Assembly: GCA_949825045.1 (NCBI GenBank)
Contig: OX463808.1
Location: 23,745,674 to 23,809,673 of the forward strand
Length of the DNA: 64,000 nt
Direction: 5' to 3'
From: Argyresthia goedartella
Lineage: Eukaryota > Arthropoda > Insecta > Lepidoptera > Argyresthiidae
The position numbers were made by a program, and so were the translations under genes. The notes below the pieces were generated by a model, which made no database searches, had not been told where the DNA came from, and worked only from the letters and a program-made list of their open reading frames with translations. Positions within the stretch are counted from its first letter, which is position 1. Each line of letters starts with the position of its first letter. Below, one piece after another: positions 1-11,367 of the stretch.

Positions 1-105
1 TTATGCTTAACTAATACAAAATATAATATTTAGTCATTATCATAATTAATAAGCAGGAATAAATAATTACAAAATTATTAACAGCAAGGTCTGTGTTGAG
101 CAAGG

Positions 106-1676
106 TTAACCCCATACAGACCCATCATTTAAGTAATCTTGAACATTGTAATATCCCTTTTTCGACAAAGTCGCTTTAACATGGATTTTAAATTGCTCAA
201 ATGGCAATTTCAAGATCTCCAGAGGTATCTTGTTGTAGTAGAGAATGCATTGACCCTTGAAAGAATTGCTAACCTTCGCGAGTCTAAACCGGGGCGCAAG
301 TAGTCTGTGATTATTTCTTAGGTTAAGATTACAGCTATCGCTAAGTTTGGGAAATTTTGTAAGGTTCTTGCGTACGTACATTATATTTTCGAAAATAAAT
401 TGACTAGCTACAGTTAGTATGTCAATTTCTTTAAAAAGCTGTCTTAAATTATAAATTGCTCGAATAGCTCTTTTCTATAAAATAAAAATAGTTTTAATAT
501 CCGCTGCTTTCCCCCACAACAAGATACCATAGGACATGACACTATGAAAGTAACTAAAATATACTAGCCTAGATGTAGCCACATCCGTGTTTTGTCTGAT
601 GTTCCTAACATCGTAAGCCGCAGAACTTAATTTACCAGCCAATTTTTCTATGTGGGGTCCCCACTGCAATTTGCTATCAATGGTTATTCCAAGAAACTTC
701 GTGTCATTTACTAATTCAAACGTATTGCTGTCCAACACTAAACTGGTCCCAACTTGCCTGACATTTGGAAGTGAGAATTTGATACATTTGGTTTTACCAG
801 CATTTAACAATAAATTGTTAACTGTGAACCAATTCAAGGGTAAAGATAATACTCTATTGACATCATTAAAATCTTCTTTTTGTCTTTCAATTTTGAAGAC
901 CAGTGAAGTATCATCAGCATACAACACTATGTTTGTCAATTTCTCCACCATAAAAGGCAGATCGTTAATATATACCAGGAATAAGAAAGGGCCTAATATG
1001 GAACCTTGTGGAACGCCAATTTTTACCCCCGATCCATCAGATTTAACGCCGTTGACTTCTGCCTTTTGAATTCTATTGCTTAGGTATAATCTTAGTAGAT
1101 CCAACGCTTTATTTCTAACTCCGTAATGATTTAATTTCATTAGTAACGTGTCATGATCAAGACAATCAAATGCCTTCGACAGATCGCAAAAAACACCGAT
1201 AGCATCCTGTGCGGCTTCCCATGCAGAATAAATATGAGATATAAGGGTAATACCTGCATCCGTAGTCGATTTACCCCTAGTGAAACCGTATTGCTTGGCG
1301 TGGAGTTGTTTTGTATGGTTGAAGTGTGAGAGCATTTGATTGAGTATAATCTTTTCAAAAATTTACTTAGTGCTGGATGAACCGATATTGGTCTGAAATT
1401 TGACGGATCGCCTTTGTCTCCCGACTTGAACAGAGGTATAAGTTTACTGTGTTTCATGAGGTCTGGGAAAGCTCCATCATCAACATATTTATTGAATATA
1501 TAAGCTAGGTGTGGGGCTATAACAAGTATTATCGAACCAATGACTTTGACTGACATACCCCACAGGTCTTCAGTATTTTTTAAGTTAAGTAATCTATACG
1601 TTTTGACAATATCCTGGGGACATACATGATAAAATTTAAAATCTACATTACTGATGCTGGTGCTGTTTTTGAACAA
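106..1676 (-). pseudogene. LINE reverse transcriptase, broken by frameshift and stop
   Basis: The enzyme would copy the element RNA at a nicked genomic target. Palm motifs are visible in order. The early block PLFKSGDKGDPSNFRPIS is at about 1380-1440, and KQYGFTRGKST at about 1290. Motif A is CDLSKAFDCLDHD with its catalytic Asp at about 1165. Motif B is GVPQGSILGP and motif C is YADD at about 925. A frameshift near 1340-1360 separates the first block from the rest: the sequence runs through LSKF in one frame and resumes at LSHFNHTKQL in another. A nonsense codon near 476 cuts off the C-terminal part, which continues in frame as KRAIRAIYNL and then the block at 381-106 ending GYYNVQDYLNDGSVWG. 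The catalytic residues are intact but the reading frame is not, so this is a recent but dead copy. Confidence 0.88.
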
Positions 1677-2220
1677 AACCTCTGCTTCATATGGAGATGA
1701 ATATAGACGCTCTGTTGTGAGTAAGGGTGCATTGGTGAGGAATGTTTCAAAAGCTCGAGCTACCTCAGCGTTGGATTTAACAACATCATCACCATCTTTA
1801 AGCAGAAATAATTATTCCTTGGTATAACTTTGCCAGTTTCACGGTTTATGATTTGCCAAACCGTTTTCATTCTATTATTTGAATTTTGTATTTTTCTATT
1901 TATGTGTAAAGTTTTTGCAGTTCTACAAACCAACTTGAAAGTTTTGGAATATTTTTTAACATAGTCATGAAATTTTATATCAAAGTTATAGGTTTTTTGT
2001 TCATAAAGATCATACAAGATAGCTCTACTTTTACGAATTCCAAATGTTGCCCAGTCATTAAATTTAGATTTACCGTTGTTGGCACTGACTTTCTTTAATT
2101 TAAAAACTGTATTGAATTCTGTTTGAATAATGTTGAAGAAGTCAGAATAGATTTTGTTCGGGTTCTGTTCATCAAAATCTGGTACTGGCAAACCCATATC
2201 TAAGTTTTTCATATACATCT

Positions 2221-3018
2221 CTAGTCTATGGGATGTAATAGGCCTATAAAATGTTGGATCAGTCTTATTTTCACTAGTAATTTGGAATGAAACTGTTTGA
2301 CCACTGTGATCGGAGGGAAACAGTTAATTACATTTTTACTTGTGAATGCACAGTCACAAAAAACATTATCTAAGCAAGTTTGGCTGGTAAGTGTAATTCT
2401 AGTCGGCTCTAGAAATACATGACATAAATTAAATGATTTGAACAGAGTTATTAATCGTCGCTTCAGTGTTGTATCTACAAGCAGATCTACATTAGGTTCG
2501 CCACAAATAATTAACTTTTTTCTGTTATTACAAAGTTTAATGAGGGCTACCTCCATAATTTTCTCGAATATTTCAAAATTGCCATGGCCTTTTTCATCTC
2601 TCGGAGGTCTGTAGACACAAACAATAATATGGCTATCCAACTCAACACAAGATACCTCTATTTGTCTTTCCACAGTAAGTGTAAGAATATCTTTCCGTTG
2701 TTTCACCTCAATATTATTTTTTACTAAGATTAAAGAACCACCTCTATCAGCAGTCTTTCTATTGTAACAACTGACAATTTTGTAATTATTTATGTTAAAA
2801 GACATCATATTTTCCTTTAACCAATGTTATGTAATACAAATAACATCAGTGTCCGAATTATTAAGAAATAATTCTAATACAAGTTCTTTGCCAGGTAGCC
2901 CCTGCATGTTTTGATGGGTAATATTTAAGTGGGACTTACCCTTTGTCTGAATATTATTTAATATTGGGATATTATTAGACTTTTTTGACTTATTTAATTC
3001 GGGCAAGATATTACACAT
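2221..3018 (-). pseudogene. LINE APE-type endonuclease, broken and with an altered catalytic motif
   Basis: This domain nicks the target DNA in LINE retrotransposition. Visible motifs are the N-terminal HQNMQG (about 2910), VYRPPRDE (about 2610), the block CGEPNVDLL (about 2500) and LEPTRIT...TCLDNVF (about 2400-2360). The final SDHSGQ motif at about 2305-2290 is readable only after a frame change. In active family members the third block is normally GDFN; here it reads GEPN, replacing the conserved Asp. A stop codon near 2826 separates the HQNMQG block from the remainder. The 1760-2218 segment downstream is the linker to the reverse transcriptase. The domain call is secure and the element is inactive. 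Confidence 0.82.
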
Positions 3019-3190
3019 TTTTGATCTCCTATGCTTGCTTGATATATTTATTGGCTTATGTATGCTAGAGATTTCCTCTATTGTCTTAAAAACTAATTTA
3101 AATTACTTGGAATGTCTTCCAATATCCCTTGTCTGTGCTCAATAGAAGCAGTCAGGTTAGCCAAATTCTTGGCTGTAATGTCGTTTGTAA

Positions 3191-3724
3191 AAATCTGAAA
3201 GGTAGTAACTACCTTTGGTCAAATAAAACATTATAATGTAAGTACGCAAGAACCTAACAATATTTTCCAAAATACGATAGCTGTAATGTAAACCTAAAAA
3301 ATAATCACACACTAGTTGCAACCCGGTTTAGTCTCGCGAAAGTTAGTAATTCTTTTAAGGGCCAGTGCATTGTCTACTACAACAAGATACCTCTGGTGAT
3401 TTTGAAATTGCCATTTGATCATGTTAACCATGTTAAAACGACTTTGTCTAAAAAGGGATATTACAATGTTCAAGATTACATAAATGACAAGACTATATGG
3501 GGTTAATCTAACTCAACACAGAACTCACTGTTTATAATTGTGTAATTATTTGTTCCTGCATCTTATTTATAGTAATTTAATTAGTATTGCAATATTTGTA
3601 TTAGTTAAACACTGTCAGTTTTAAAAGAGATCTAAAAATCAATCAATCGCCCTTCTCCTCTCACAGTGGTCCAATGTAGGCAAGCCAAGCCAAGAGGCAA
3701 ATAATTACGTTTACTAAGTATACA
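3191..3724 (+). mobile_element. 5'-truncated 3' fragment of the same LINE family, opposite orientation
   Basis: Read on the plus strand, this segment mirrors 1-430. It has the same C-terminal block (KVSNSFKGQC, YYNKIP, KKGYYNVQDY, then a TAA after WG near 3505) followed by the same 3' UTR, including a block shared with 63650-63740. It lies head-to-head with the minus-strand element. Because the same 3' region is present in both orientations, two independent truncated insertions fit better than a twin-priming inversion. Several frame disruptions show it is old. Confidence 0.8.
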
Positions 3725-4180
3725 GGGTGACACATTATGAGTGGACCAAACGGTAATCGGTGAAGGGTTGGACTGTCCTCTATCAGACAAACTAAAAATA
3801 GGTTTTGTAAAAGTGTCATGGTTTTCGAGATATTTGAGATCAAAGAGTTTTCTTTAAATTTTAGGCTTTTCATATTACTTTTTCGTGTGAAAATTCTAAA
3901 TTAAAGATTTCGTGGGAAAAAAAAAATGTGAATATTTCTGACTATACGTGTTACAAGACGTGAATCATACATAGTTTGAAAAAAAATCTCATAAGATTAG
4001 CATAAATAAAATAATCTTTTCAGGAATTTTCAACCCTACGAAAAATCATTTGAGTTTTGGAGCATCATGATTGAAAAATGATACGACAACCTGACAGTTA
4101 AAAAGTTTAAAATGTTGTGCAGAGTAAGCAAAACCTTTTTTTTTTCAAAAGTCCATAAACAAAAAAGTTTTTGCTATTTA
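3725..4180. other. Probable DNA-element remnant beginning ACAGGGTG
   Basis: Just after the LINE fragment the sequence reads ACAGGGTGACACATTATGAG, a start resembling termini of many insect TIR elements. No matching opposite terminus was found by eye and no coding capacity is visible. It could simply be intergenic sequence. Confidence 0.25.
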
Positions 4181-4445
4181 AATGCTAGTAGCAGTAGGGG
4201 CTTTGAAAAAAATAATATACGTTTTTGTCTTCCCGTTGTGCGCTGCAACAACAAAAATTATTTGCGGCAAAAGAAATACAAATTTTGAGAAATTTTCAAC
4301 TCTATTTTCTAGTACGGTTCATGAGACACAGTCCGCTGTAGGGACCGACGACAGACGGATAGACGGACAAACGGACAGTGGAGGCTTAGTAATAGGGTCC
4401 TGTTTGATACCCTTCGATTATAGAATCCTAAAAAGAGTTCGTTGA
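4181..4445 (-). repeat. Lepidopteran-type dispersed repeat with a CCGTC-rich internal tract
   Basis: On the minus strand this reads as a block with the phrase GGACCCTATTACTAAGCCTC, then GTCCGT/GTCTAT iterations, then CTCATGAACCGTACTAG and a phrase around TTTGCCGC. The same order of phrases occurs on the plus strand at 35562-35850 (GGATCCTTACTAAGCCTCCG, CCGTCCGTCCGTCTGTC, CTCATAAACATGG, GTTGCCGCTACAGCAGC). The shared order identifies two diverged copies of one dispersed family. A plus-strand open stretch here is incidental. Confidence 0.6.
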
Positions 4446-7306
4446 TCACAGACAAAATTAATTAATCAATTGCCTATTTACGTGTAATACATGTGCAATG
4501 CGGCATAGCAACAAACGTGTGTTATAATAGCAATAGATCTTATCGTTCCAGTTTGCTACACCTACGATATTCAACTTTAGATGGGTACAATATGAACAAA
4601 TGTATTTTCACACAGTGGTCACAGTTTTAGTTACCCAAAGTTAAGTATTACTTAGCGATCATGTCACGTGCCCGATGGATATTTCCTTTTCCCAAACGAC
4701 GTTGATTGTGTTATAACTTTTAAACCTTATCCCCTTATAAATAGACGTGTTTAGATCACTCTGGTCTGGCTGGTGAATGGACTAAGGCCGACGACACGGG
4801 ACGCGGGATGCGGCAGGCTAGTACTTAGTCGGTGAACACCAAATAGCTTATTGGGATATTGTTATGTTGAGATGGGCATTTAGATGTAAAATTAAACTTT
4901 ATAGAGTTGTAATAATACGCCTTAGAATTTGGAAACCAACCAGATGATTATTCTTTAACGTAATTAAGTAAGTGTTATCAATACCTTAACCAAAAATTCT
5001 TGAAATTAATATTTTATCAATTGATAACCTCGAGCAAGAACTGCGCTCGACACTTGTGAAATCCATTAATTGAAAAATACGGATTTAAAGACAATTTACC
5101 TACAATAGTGCCTTAGGGGATATTTCAGTAAAATAACGATTATTAATTTAGATTTCCATAAAATTTTCTGTAACTAATTGTAAATATTTCCGCTATGATT
5201 AATCTGGAAATTCTTTTAGCATTATGATCGATTTGAGTCACAAGATCGAGAAAGACTACCCATTTAGCGTGTAACACTCAAGTAGGTAAGTTGTTTATCC
5301 ACACGTACCTAGTAAGCTCTTTTATGTGTTGGCTGTTGACATTATGAATCACCGCTTCTTTGTTAGAGGGCAAATATCGCGGTAGTAAATACGAGTCAGC
5401 TACTGCACATTCCTATAGATGTAGTGTAGTAGTAGTAATAGTGTAGTTGTCTTTATGGTCTAATTAGTTTCTCTAAGGATGTTGCTTACATTTAACAATA
5501 AACAAATTCTTTGCTATGTTTGTAAAATAAGTGTCTTGTCTTGACGCATGAACCGAGTAAAGTATAGTGTACGTAATAATTATACTTAGTACTCGGTGTA
5601 AGTGTTTATAGACATGGTCGTGCAAGGAGAATACGAACACGATCTACGAATAGAGGAGGAAGCAAAGTCAACTTTTCCGTGCAAATATAATGTGCAATAT
5701 CATCTTTATAATTTAGATTTACCGGTAGGTATCGATCATCATTATTAATTACCATGCCCACCTCAGGCTAGTGGAATAGGAGATCAAATGCCCAGAACAC
5801 TTTCCATCAGTTGAAAGTTATCCCGAAGCAGCGAGGGCGCCTCTGACCCGCATCGGCGGCGGCGCGGACGGAAGTTGCCCGCCGGAAGTACGGTGTCGCC
5901 GCTGTGATGGAGTTACGTTTGAAAATTAAACTTGCCTGAAAAAAAAATCACGTGTAAGACCGTAGTGCAATTAAATGTTTGTTTTTGAAGAATATAAACT
6001 TGATGATACTCGATGCAGAATTTTCAGTATGTAATGAAAGTAAAAAATAGACTGCACCAATAAATTTAGTGCAATGAAATTCGGATATGATTGCGCACAT
6101 TATGCAAACATATTCCGGAAAGGCAATTAATGTAGCCATCAGCCAAGTGTGAAATTTGCGTTCACATCGGATATCCATCCTTCAGTAGTCGCTCCGCTAA
6201 GCCCGCGATAATTAGCTGTTTAATGGGATTCTCCATTATCTTAGATCATTATTGCGTTCATGTGCACAAGAGGTGGTAATAAATAGATTATGAACACTTA
6301 TTTTCCGCGGATCACAGATTTTTATCAAGAGCTGAAGTATCGAAGAAAACTAAAATTTCTCTCTTATCTTCTCAACCACCCAACCCCGTTATGAAACATC
6401 GCGATTTTGAAATTCATGCCATGGTAACAAAATTCAAAACCTGTAACGAGAAAATGGCCGATATTGCAGTCCGTGGTCGTTGAGGGGTGTACGATCTTTT
6501 GATCGTACACGTTTTAAGGAGTTAAGTCAGAGCTAAACTCGTATAAGATGACTCTGAGTGAATCTTAAAGAACACTACAATTTCTTACTGAGACTTAACC
6601 GGGAGATGCCACAAGCACAAGAGGAATTTTCCCCAGAGAAAAGTGGAAAATTGTACATCCTTTAATAACTAGGATGTGTGTGATGTATGGTACATTATAC
6701 ATAGGTATTGTCAAAGTAATGCTTGACGACGAATAAATCACATAGTTATAGACACTGACGCAATATTATTACCAAAATCAAGCATCAGATATTCTTACCA
6801 AAACAATAATTATAATTCCTTCATACTGTATCGAGGTAGTACTTGATTCATGTGACTAATGGGCTCTAGACTATTTAACAGAGCTTCCGAAACCGCAAAA
6901 CTGAATCTATCATCACGTGGAACTAGTTTTTGCCTTTTTGTACGGAACCAGGGAACCGTCGGCGTGTGACGCGGAACTACAACCAGGCACGCCACCACAC
7001 TCTGTAATAGGACAGGAAGTATTTTGTCGAATGCCAGGGAAATTAAGTTTTGTTTACTGAATGGTAATTAGATAATTATCTATGCGGTCGGATTGGATCC
7101 GGATAACGGATTATTACGTTTTAATTTTGTCTTTGATTTATTTGAGGGGTACCGGAAACCAAAGCATGAAATTATACCAATTGTGAACTCATCAAGACGT
7201 AACGTCGGTAGTTCATTATTTTAGGTAAGTACTTACGCGATGGTAGCAGGGAAATTTTATCCTGAAAATTCTTAGATCTCCAACTTTAGTGTTATATATC
7301 TATCAA
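4446..7306. other. Intergenic stretch without a recognised gene
   Basis: A TATAAATA at about 4737-4744 is followed some 25-30 bases later by an initiator-like ATCACTCTGG and then a short GC-richer block (4785-4830). This could be a core promoter, but no gene follows. A sharply GC-rich patch lies at 5820-5905 (CATCGGCGGCGGCGCGGACG) and could be an exon or regulatory island; no long open frame with good splice signals supports either strand. A 10-bp-arm hairpin lies at about 6487-6510. Otherwise I see nothing here. Confidence 0.4.
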
Positions 7307-7630
7307 CGTAAGATTGTCAAAACCGTTAGTCGATAAATTAACGTTTTTTTCTCGTTAGTTGGTCAACTATCGACAGATAGTAAACTGTAGCGTACTGCTT
7401 ACTGTATGACGCGTTAGTTGATAAACTAACGGTTAAACCCTTTAAATAGTAAACTGGTTTAAACGTGAATTGCAAACGAAATACCAGGGCAAACACTGAA
7501 GTAGCTTAGGTGAATAGTCTTCATGTTAGGTTGACATGTAATAACAAAAGAAACGTAAATTATAAACCCTGTCGGTCTGGTTTACTAGCTGTTGATAATT
7601 GATCAACTAACGGTTTTGACCTATCTTACG
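7307..7630. mobile_element. Non-autonomous TIR element, 'GTTAGTTGAT' type of a shared-core family
   Basis: The ends are inverted repeats: CGTAAGAT then GTCAAAACCGTTAGTCGAT on the left, and the complement of GTCAAAACCGTTAGTTGAT then CGTAAGAT on the right. The motif GTTAGTTGAT/ATCAACTAAC is iterated inside both ends (about 7356, 7412, 7600). The centre (about 7481-7545, ACCAGGGCAAACACTG, GTAGCTTAGGTGA, TTAGGTTGACATGTAA) is homologous to the core of the elements at 16321, 17466, 49409, 54660 and 59145, whose ends are different. There is no coding capacity. Confidence 0.65.
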
Positions 7631-7965
7631 GTGACATATCAATCTCAGAGTTGCTCTGTGGTTAAACCATTTCTTGATTTGTTAATTGTCAGACAGTGCA
7701 TGCCCCAAAAGATGTAACACGTGTGGATCATTTGTGTCAGTACATATCAGATGACAGAAGATCTTAACTAAAGCATCAGACTATAAACAAAGTACAAATT
7801 ATGCCGACTATTGGCGATATGAAATTATTGATGTTGATTCTAATACGGTTCTACAACTGATGTCAATTATTAAGAACAAACTGATGAACAAGATAGAGAA
7901 TGGAGCAGCGACTCCCGCATTAGGTCGACCACGGGTCTAGGGCTTGCAAATCTCCGCCCTTTTCA

Positions 7966-8482
7966 TTACCGGTGAAATAAAAATTGTGTTTACACCGGTT
8001 TTACCGGTGATTTCGTCGAGCCTCATTTGTGGAAGGGGGAACCCTGGAAATGCCTTGGATGCTTACTATCACAGCTACTGTAATACTTGTTTGTTACTAG
8101 TAAACCTTTCAAATTTGGGCTCATTAGGTTCTTTGCGACAATACCTGTTTATTTCACCTGGCGATGGTCTCATCATCATCATTCATCACTTGATGATGGA
8201 ACTCGAAGATGCTTACTTGAAAGACATCGAATTTGGCCTCATTAGATTCGTCGTGACAATCACTATTAATTTTACCTGGCGACCGTGTCATCATCATCAC
8301 CTGATTAGTGAAGCTCGGAGGTGGGAGAGCATCATCATTCGTGTCATCATTAGACTAGGAACGTATTTGGCACCTTATTGACTCAATATTTGAGGATAAA
8401 TCTAATCGGTAATAACCGGTGATTTACCCTCATCAAATTCAACGGTGTTACCTGTCATTCTTCTCACCGGTTAACCGGTTAT
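7966..8482. mobile_element. Possible non-autonomous element with ACCGGT motifs clustered at both ends
   Basis: ACCGGT(T/G) occurs three times within about 40 bases at the left (7968-8010) and several times within about 75 bases at the right (about 8405-8480), including TTAACCGGTT, while the middle lacks it. The middle contains two diverged direct copies of about 118 bp starting near 8112 and 8230, sharing the phrases CTCATTAG, TTCACCTGGCGA/TTTACCTGGCGA and TCATCATCATC. The symmetric clustering resembles subterminal transposase-binding repeats. Perfect terminal repeats and a target duplication were not established. AACCGGTT is also the consensus for Grainyhead/CP2 factors, so a regulatory cluster is an alternative. 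Confidence 0.4.
8112..8345. repeat. Two diverged tandem copies of about 118 bp
   Basis: The segments starting near 8112 and 8230 share, in order, AATTTGG, CTCATTAG, GACAAT, ACCTGGCGA and TCATCATCATC, with many substitutions between. The repeat lies inside the ACCGGT-flanked segment. An apparent plus-strand open frame across it has no other support. Confidence 0.5.
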
Positions 8483-8751
8483 TGCATGCACTCGACGCTA
8501 TAAACTATTTTTTTGTATGAATAGTTCTGCTTTTGTACTATAATTGGAGGATTATAATGAGTAGTTTATGCTTGGTGAGTCTTTTTCTTAATTATCCCGA
8601 GATGCGTGTAAATATCTGATTGTGTGTGTTACTTTTTGAAATCAATGGCAAACGTCTTGGATATTGCTAAAATTATCTTACAAATGGGCATTTCGTATCA
8701 ATTATATGGTAGAGCTCGCTACTTCTCTTATTATTTGGCATCAAAAGTGCA

Positions 8752-9104
8752 ATGTTATGTATGTTTAGTGCAGTAGCATGCGCTGGCGCAGCTGCAGCGT
8801 ATTGTCTGCAATCACTGCCGCCAGCCATGAGTGGGATTCCGTCTCCGTCCATCACGCACGTCAGTCAGTCAGTCACTTCACTTACTCTGCGCCGAAACTC
8901 CGCGCGCGACGCACGTATCGTCGTGACGCTCGCAGCAACGCGCGCTCCGTCCGATCTTCTCACTTCGAGGGTCTGTGATTGTGTGACAATTCAACTCTAT
9001 CTAACAATAAATAGTGATGTGCTATGGAGCTAGTTCTGTGATCGCCCTGAAGGAGGGCTGATTAGAAAGTGTTTTTGTAATTTTTTCCATTGGAAGTGAA
9101 CTAG
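8752..9104 (+). promoter_or_regulatory. Candidate promoter and non-coding first exon of the tandem-RA gene
   Basis: This is a CpG-rich island in AT-rich surroundings. It contains an arthropod initiator-like run TCAGTCAGTCAGTC at about 8861-8874, then CpG-dense sequence (8890-8960). About 230 bases downstream there is a strong splice donor, CTAG|GTAAGG, with the exon end at 9104. No long coding frame is convincing, so it would be 5' UTR. Assignment to the RA gene is inference from strand and from the absence of any other gene. It could belong to a non-coding RNA. Confidence 0.35.
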
Positions 9105-10140
9105 GTAAGGAATATGTTTTCCACTTATGGGCCATTGTCATCACTCACCGGCATTATAAAGTTGCGCCAACTTTATAGTCCATTGTGATTAAGCTGAAAG
9201 TTTTATCATCAGACCACACACATTTTATATAGATTTTTATAGTGTTAGTTCAAGAGCTTTATTTACTTAACTGTTGTTTATTCATCACTCTTAAAACCTT
9301 CCCTCAAAAGTTGCAATGTTCCACCAAAATGCCTGTATGATTTGCCAAAATAGTTTATTGCATTATGCTCACGTCATGAGCAACATCTTTTGAAAAAAAA
9401 AAATTGTCTAACATAAGCATGCCATTTATTAGTGACATGTTTCTTTAGAACTGAAATACATTATCTTATGGTGGAGTATCTGTTTATCAACAAAACTTAG
9501 CCATGCTTATGTCACCTACGCATTAGCAACGAATATATATGATTATATACATAAATACCTATGTAAGTATGTGTATTAGTATTTTGTAATGTTATAATAA
9601 TTGTTCTTTTCAGTATGTTTTTCTGTGCGTTTATCTAGATCCTAGATCTAGAGATCCTTCATATTTTGTCTTAGTAGTATATCATCCTTAACAAACATTT
9701 TTTTAGCTGACAACTACAATTTCATCTACTGTATTACAGATAGAAAATATACGTTTTAAATCACTGCATGAATCATCTCCGACTAAGTAACTTCCAAGGT
9801 TCAAAGATTCACAAAATGAATCACACGATTTGTTATTTTCCTCACTAAAGCCGCAGGTACCTCGGTACCTACTCAACGTAGCGGCATTTCGTAGTTGAAA
9901 ATTATAGAGTCGTCACAATTGATGTTGTGGGAGAACTGTAATGGGATCCTTTTGTCGGGATGATCTTCAAACAGTTCACGATTGTTAAATTAATAGAATT
10001 AAGCATTTGTAATAGAGCTGCCGTCAGTGTGAAAAGAAACAGGTCTGAAGGATTATGGTTTATTGCATTGTCAACTAACTACCAAAAGCAACCGACTGGG
10101 CACGTTCGGTAAACCGTCCCAGTTGGTTCCTTTTTGTGAT

Positions 10141-10264
10141 GTTTATTTTACATTTACATAAATGTATTCTTAAATAATAGAATAGAGAGGGTCCATTGAT
10201 TTGTTTATTTTACATTTACATAAATGAATTCTCAAATAATAAAATAAAGAGAGTCTATTGATTT
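10141..10264. repeat. Two tandem copies of a 62-bp unit
   Basis: GTTTATTTTACATTTACATA starts at 10141 and again at 10203. Both units end CCATTGATTT or CTATTGATTT, with a handful of substitutions between copies. Confidence 0.85.
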
Positions 10265-11307
10265 GTAAAAAATTTAAGAGCTGGGGCCGGCAATTATTTT
10301 TCTTGCATGACGGTTACGAGAAATTGTTGCAATTTTGAGCATGGTCAAATTGGGATACAGTCTAATGATGTAGAAAATGAATGATAACAAGGAAATTCAC
10401 ATTGAGTTGTCGCAATTGTGCTTCAAATTCAAAATAATTTGTTTATAATTTTGGTTTATTTACGTCTTTTATTAATCATCAGTATAGCTGCTTCTCTTCA
10501 ATAAAATACTTCGTGCCATCAAAGTCTCATTGTTACTGATTCTTAAATTGAAGTTTTCTATTTTATAAATAATTTAAGCGTCAGTGAATGAAACATGCAG
10601 GTTAGTGAACCCGCGAGATAATTGAATCCTCGGCGTTAAAAAAAAACAATTTATCTCGAATTCTTAAAAAAAGTATTTTAGTACCTACCAAGAACTTCAC
10701 ACGCTGTGGTGGATCATAGTAAGGTTTATGGCTTTCTAGAACTACAGAAATTGGTGCTACACCAAATTCTAGTAGGTACCTAATTAGATACTTTTGCACA
10801 ATGTAGCTCTGTCCCGTAAGGAGTTACCAAATTATCTGCAAAAAATTATAGGATTTATGAGCCATAATTTTGGAAGAATTGCTCATTTCGCAAGGAGCTG
10901 ATTGCTGCGTTACAGATGTTCTTATTGTGAATTTTGCTGTATGGGAATACAAAGACAATGGTCTAACTGGAGGTGACTCTCACGCTCTCTGGGGGCGGGC
11001 GGGCGGGCCTTGCGACATTACAGTTTGTGCGGGCGGGATTGTCAACCGCTATACTACCTGCGAAGCGTTTAATCAGATAATTCTTTTTTTTTCTACGCAA
11101 ATTCTAAATCTATTGATGAATAACTGTGGCGGTATAAATACTTTAATTTGTTGGTATGAGATGGTGTAAGTGGATCTTCGCGTCATCATGACCCTTTTTA
11201 CTTATTTTAAAGAGTCACAATTTCCCAATAAAATTCATGAATTCTTAGAATTTCAAATAACTATTATGCCAATCTACATTAACGGCTACATTGGAAGTCA
11301 TGGAGCT

Positions 11308-11367
11308 ATATAATAATTTCGTCCTACTAAAGAGTACAGCCTCTTTAGTAGGACGAAATTATTATAT
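11308..11367. repeat. Perfect hairpin, 27-bp arms, 6-nt loop
   Basis: The left arm 11308-11334 and right arm 11341-11367 are exact reverse complements around the loop TACAGC. The arm inner end is CGTCCTACTAAAGAG. No transposon termini or target duplication are visible. Confidence 0.95.

Larger units (their letters stand above)
1..3190 (-). mobile_element. Decayed CR1/Jockey-group non-LTR retrotransposon (LINE), 3' end cut by window edge
   Basis: Read on the minus strand this is a LINE: an apurinic-type endonuclease (about 3018-2280), a linker, a reverse transcriptase (about 1676-475), a C-terminal tail (to 106) and a 3' UTR that leaves the window at position 1. There is no RNase H or LTR. 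The stretch upstream of the endonuclease (3020-3190) may be the end of a degraded ORF1, but that is uncertain. Stop codons and frameshifts break the coding region, so the copy cannot move itself. The first 83 bases are identical to 63741-63823, a short truncated copy of the same family. Clade assignment rests on domain order and C-terminal style, not on a phylogeny. Confidence 0.88.

Noticed and set aside
1..3724. Twin-priming inversion to explain the inverted LINE pieces
   Set aside because: Twin priming inverts the 5' part of one copy, but here the 3' end is present in both orientations, so two insertions are needed.
8752..9033. Overlapping plus-strand open frames in the CpG island
   Set aside because: Composition-driven, multiple frames; better explained as promoter and 5' UTR.
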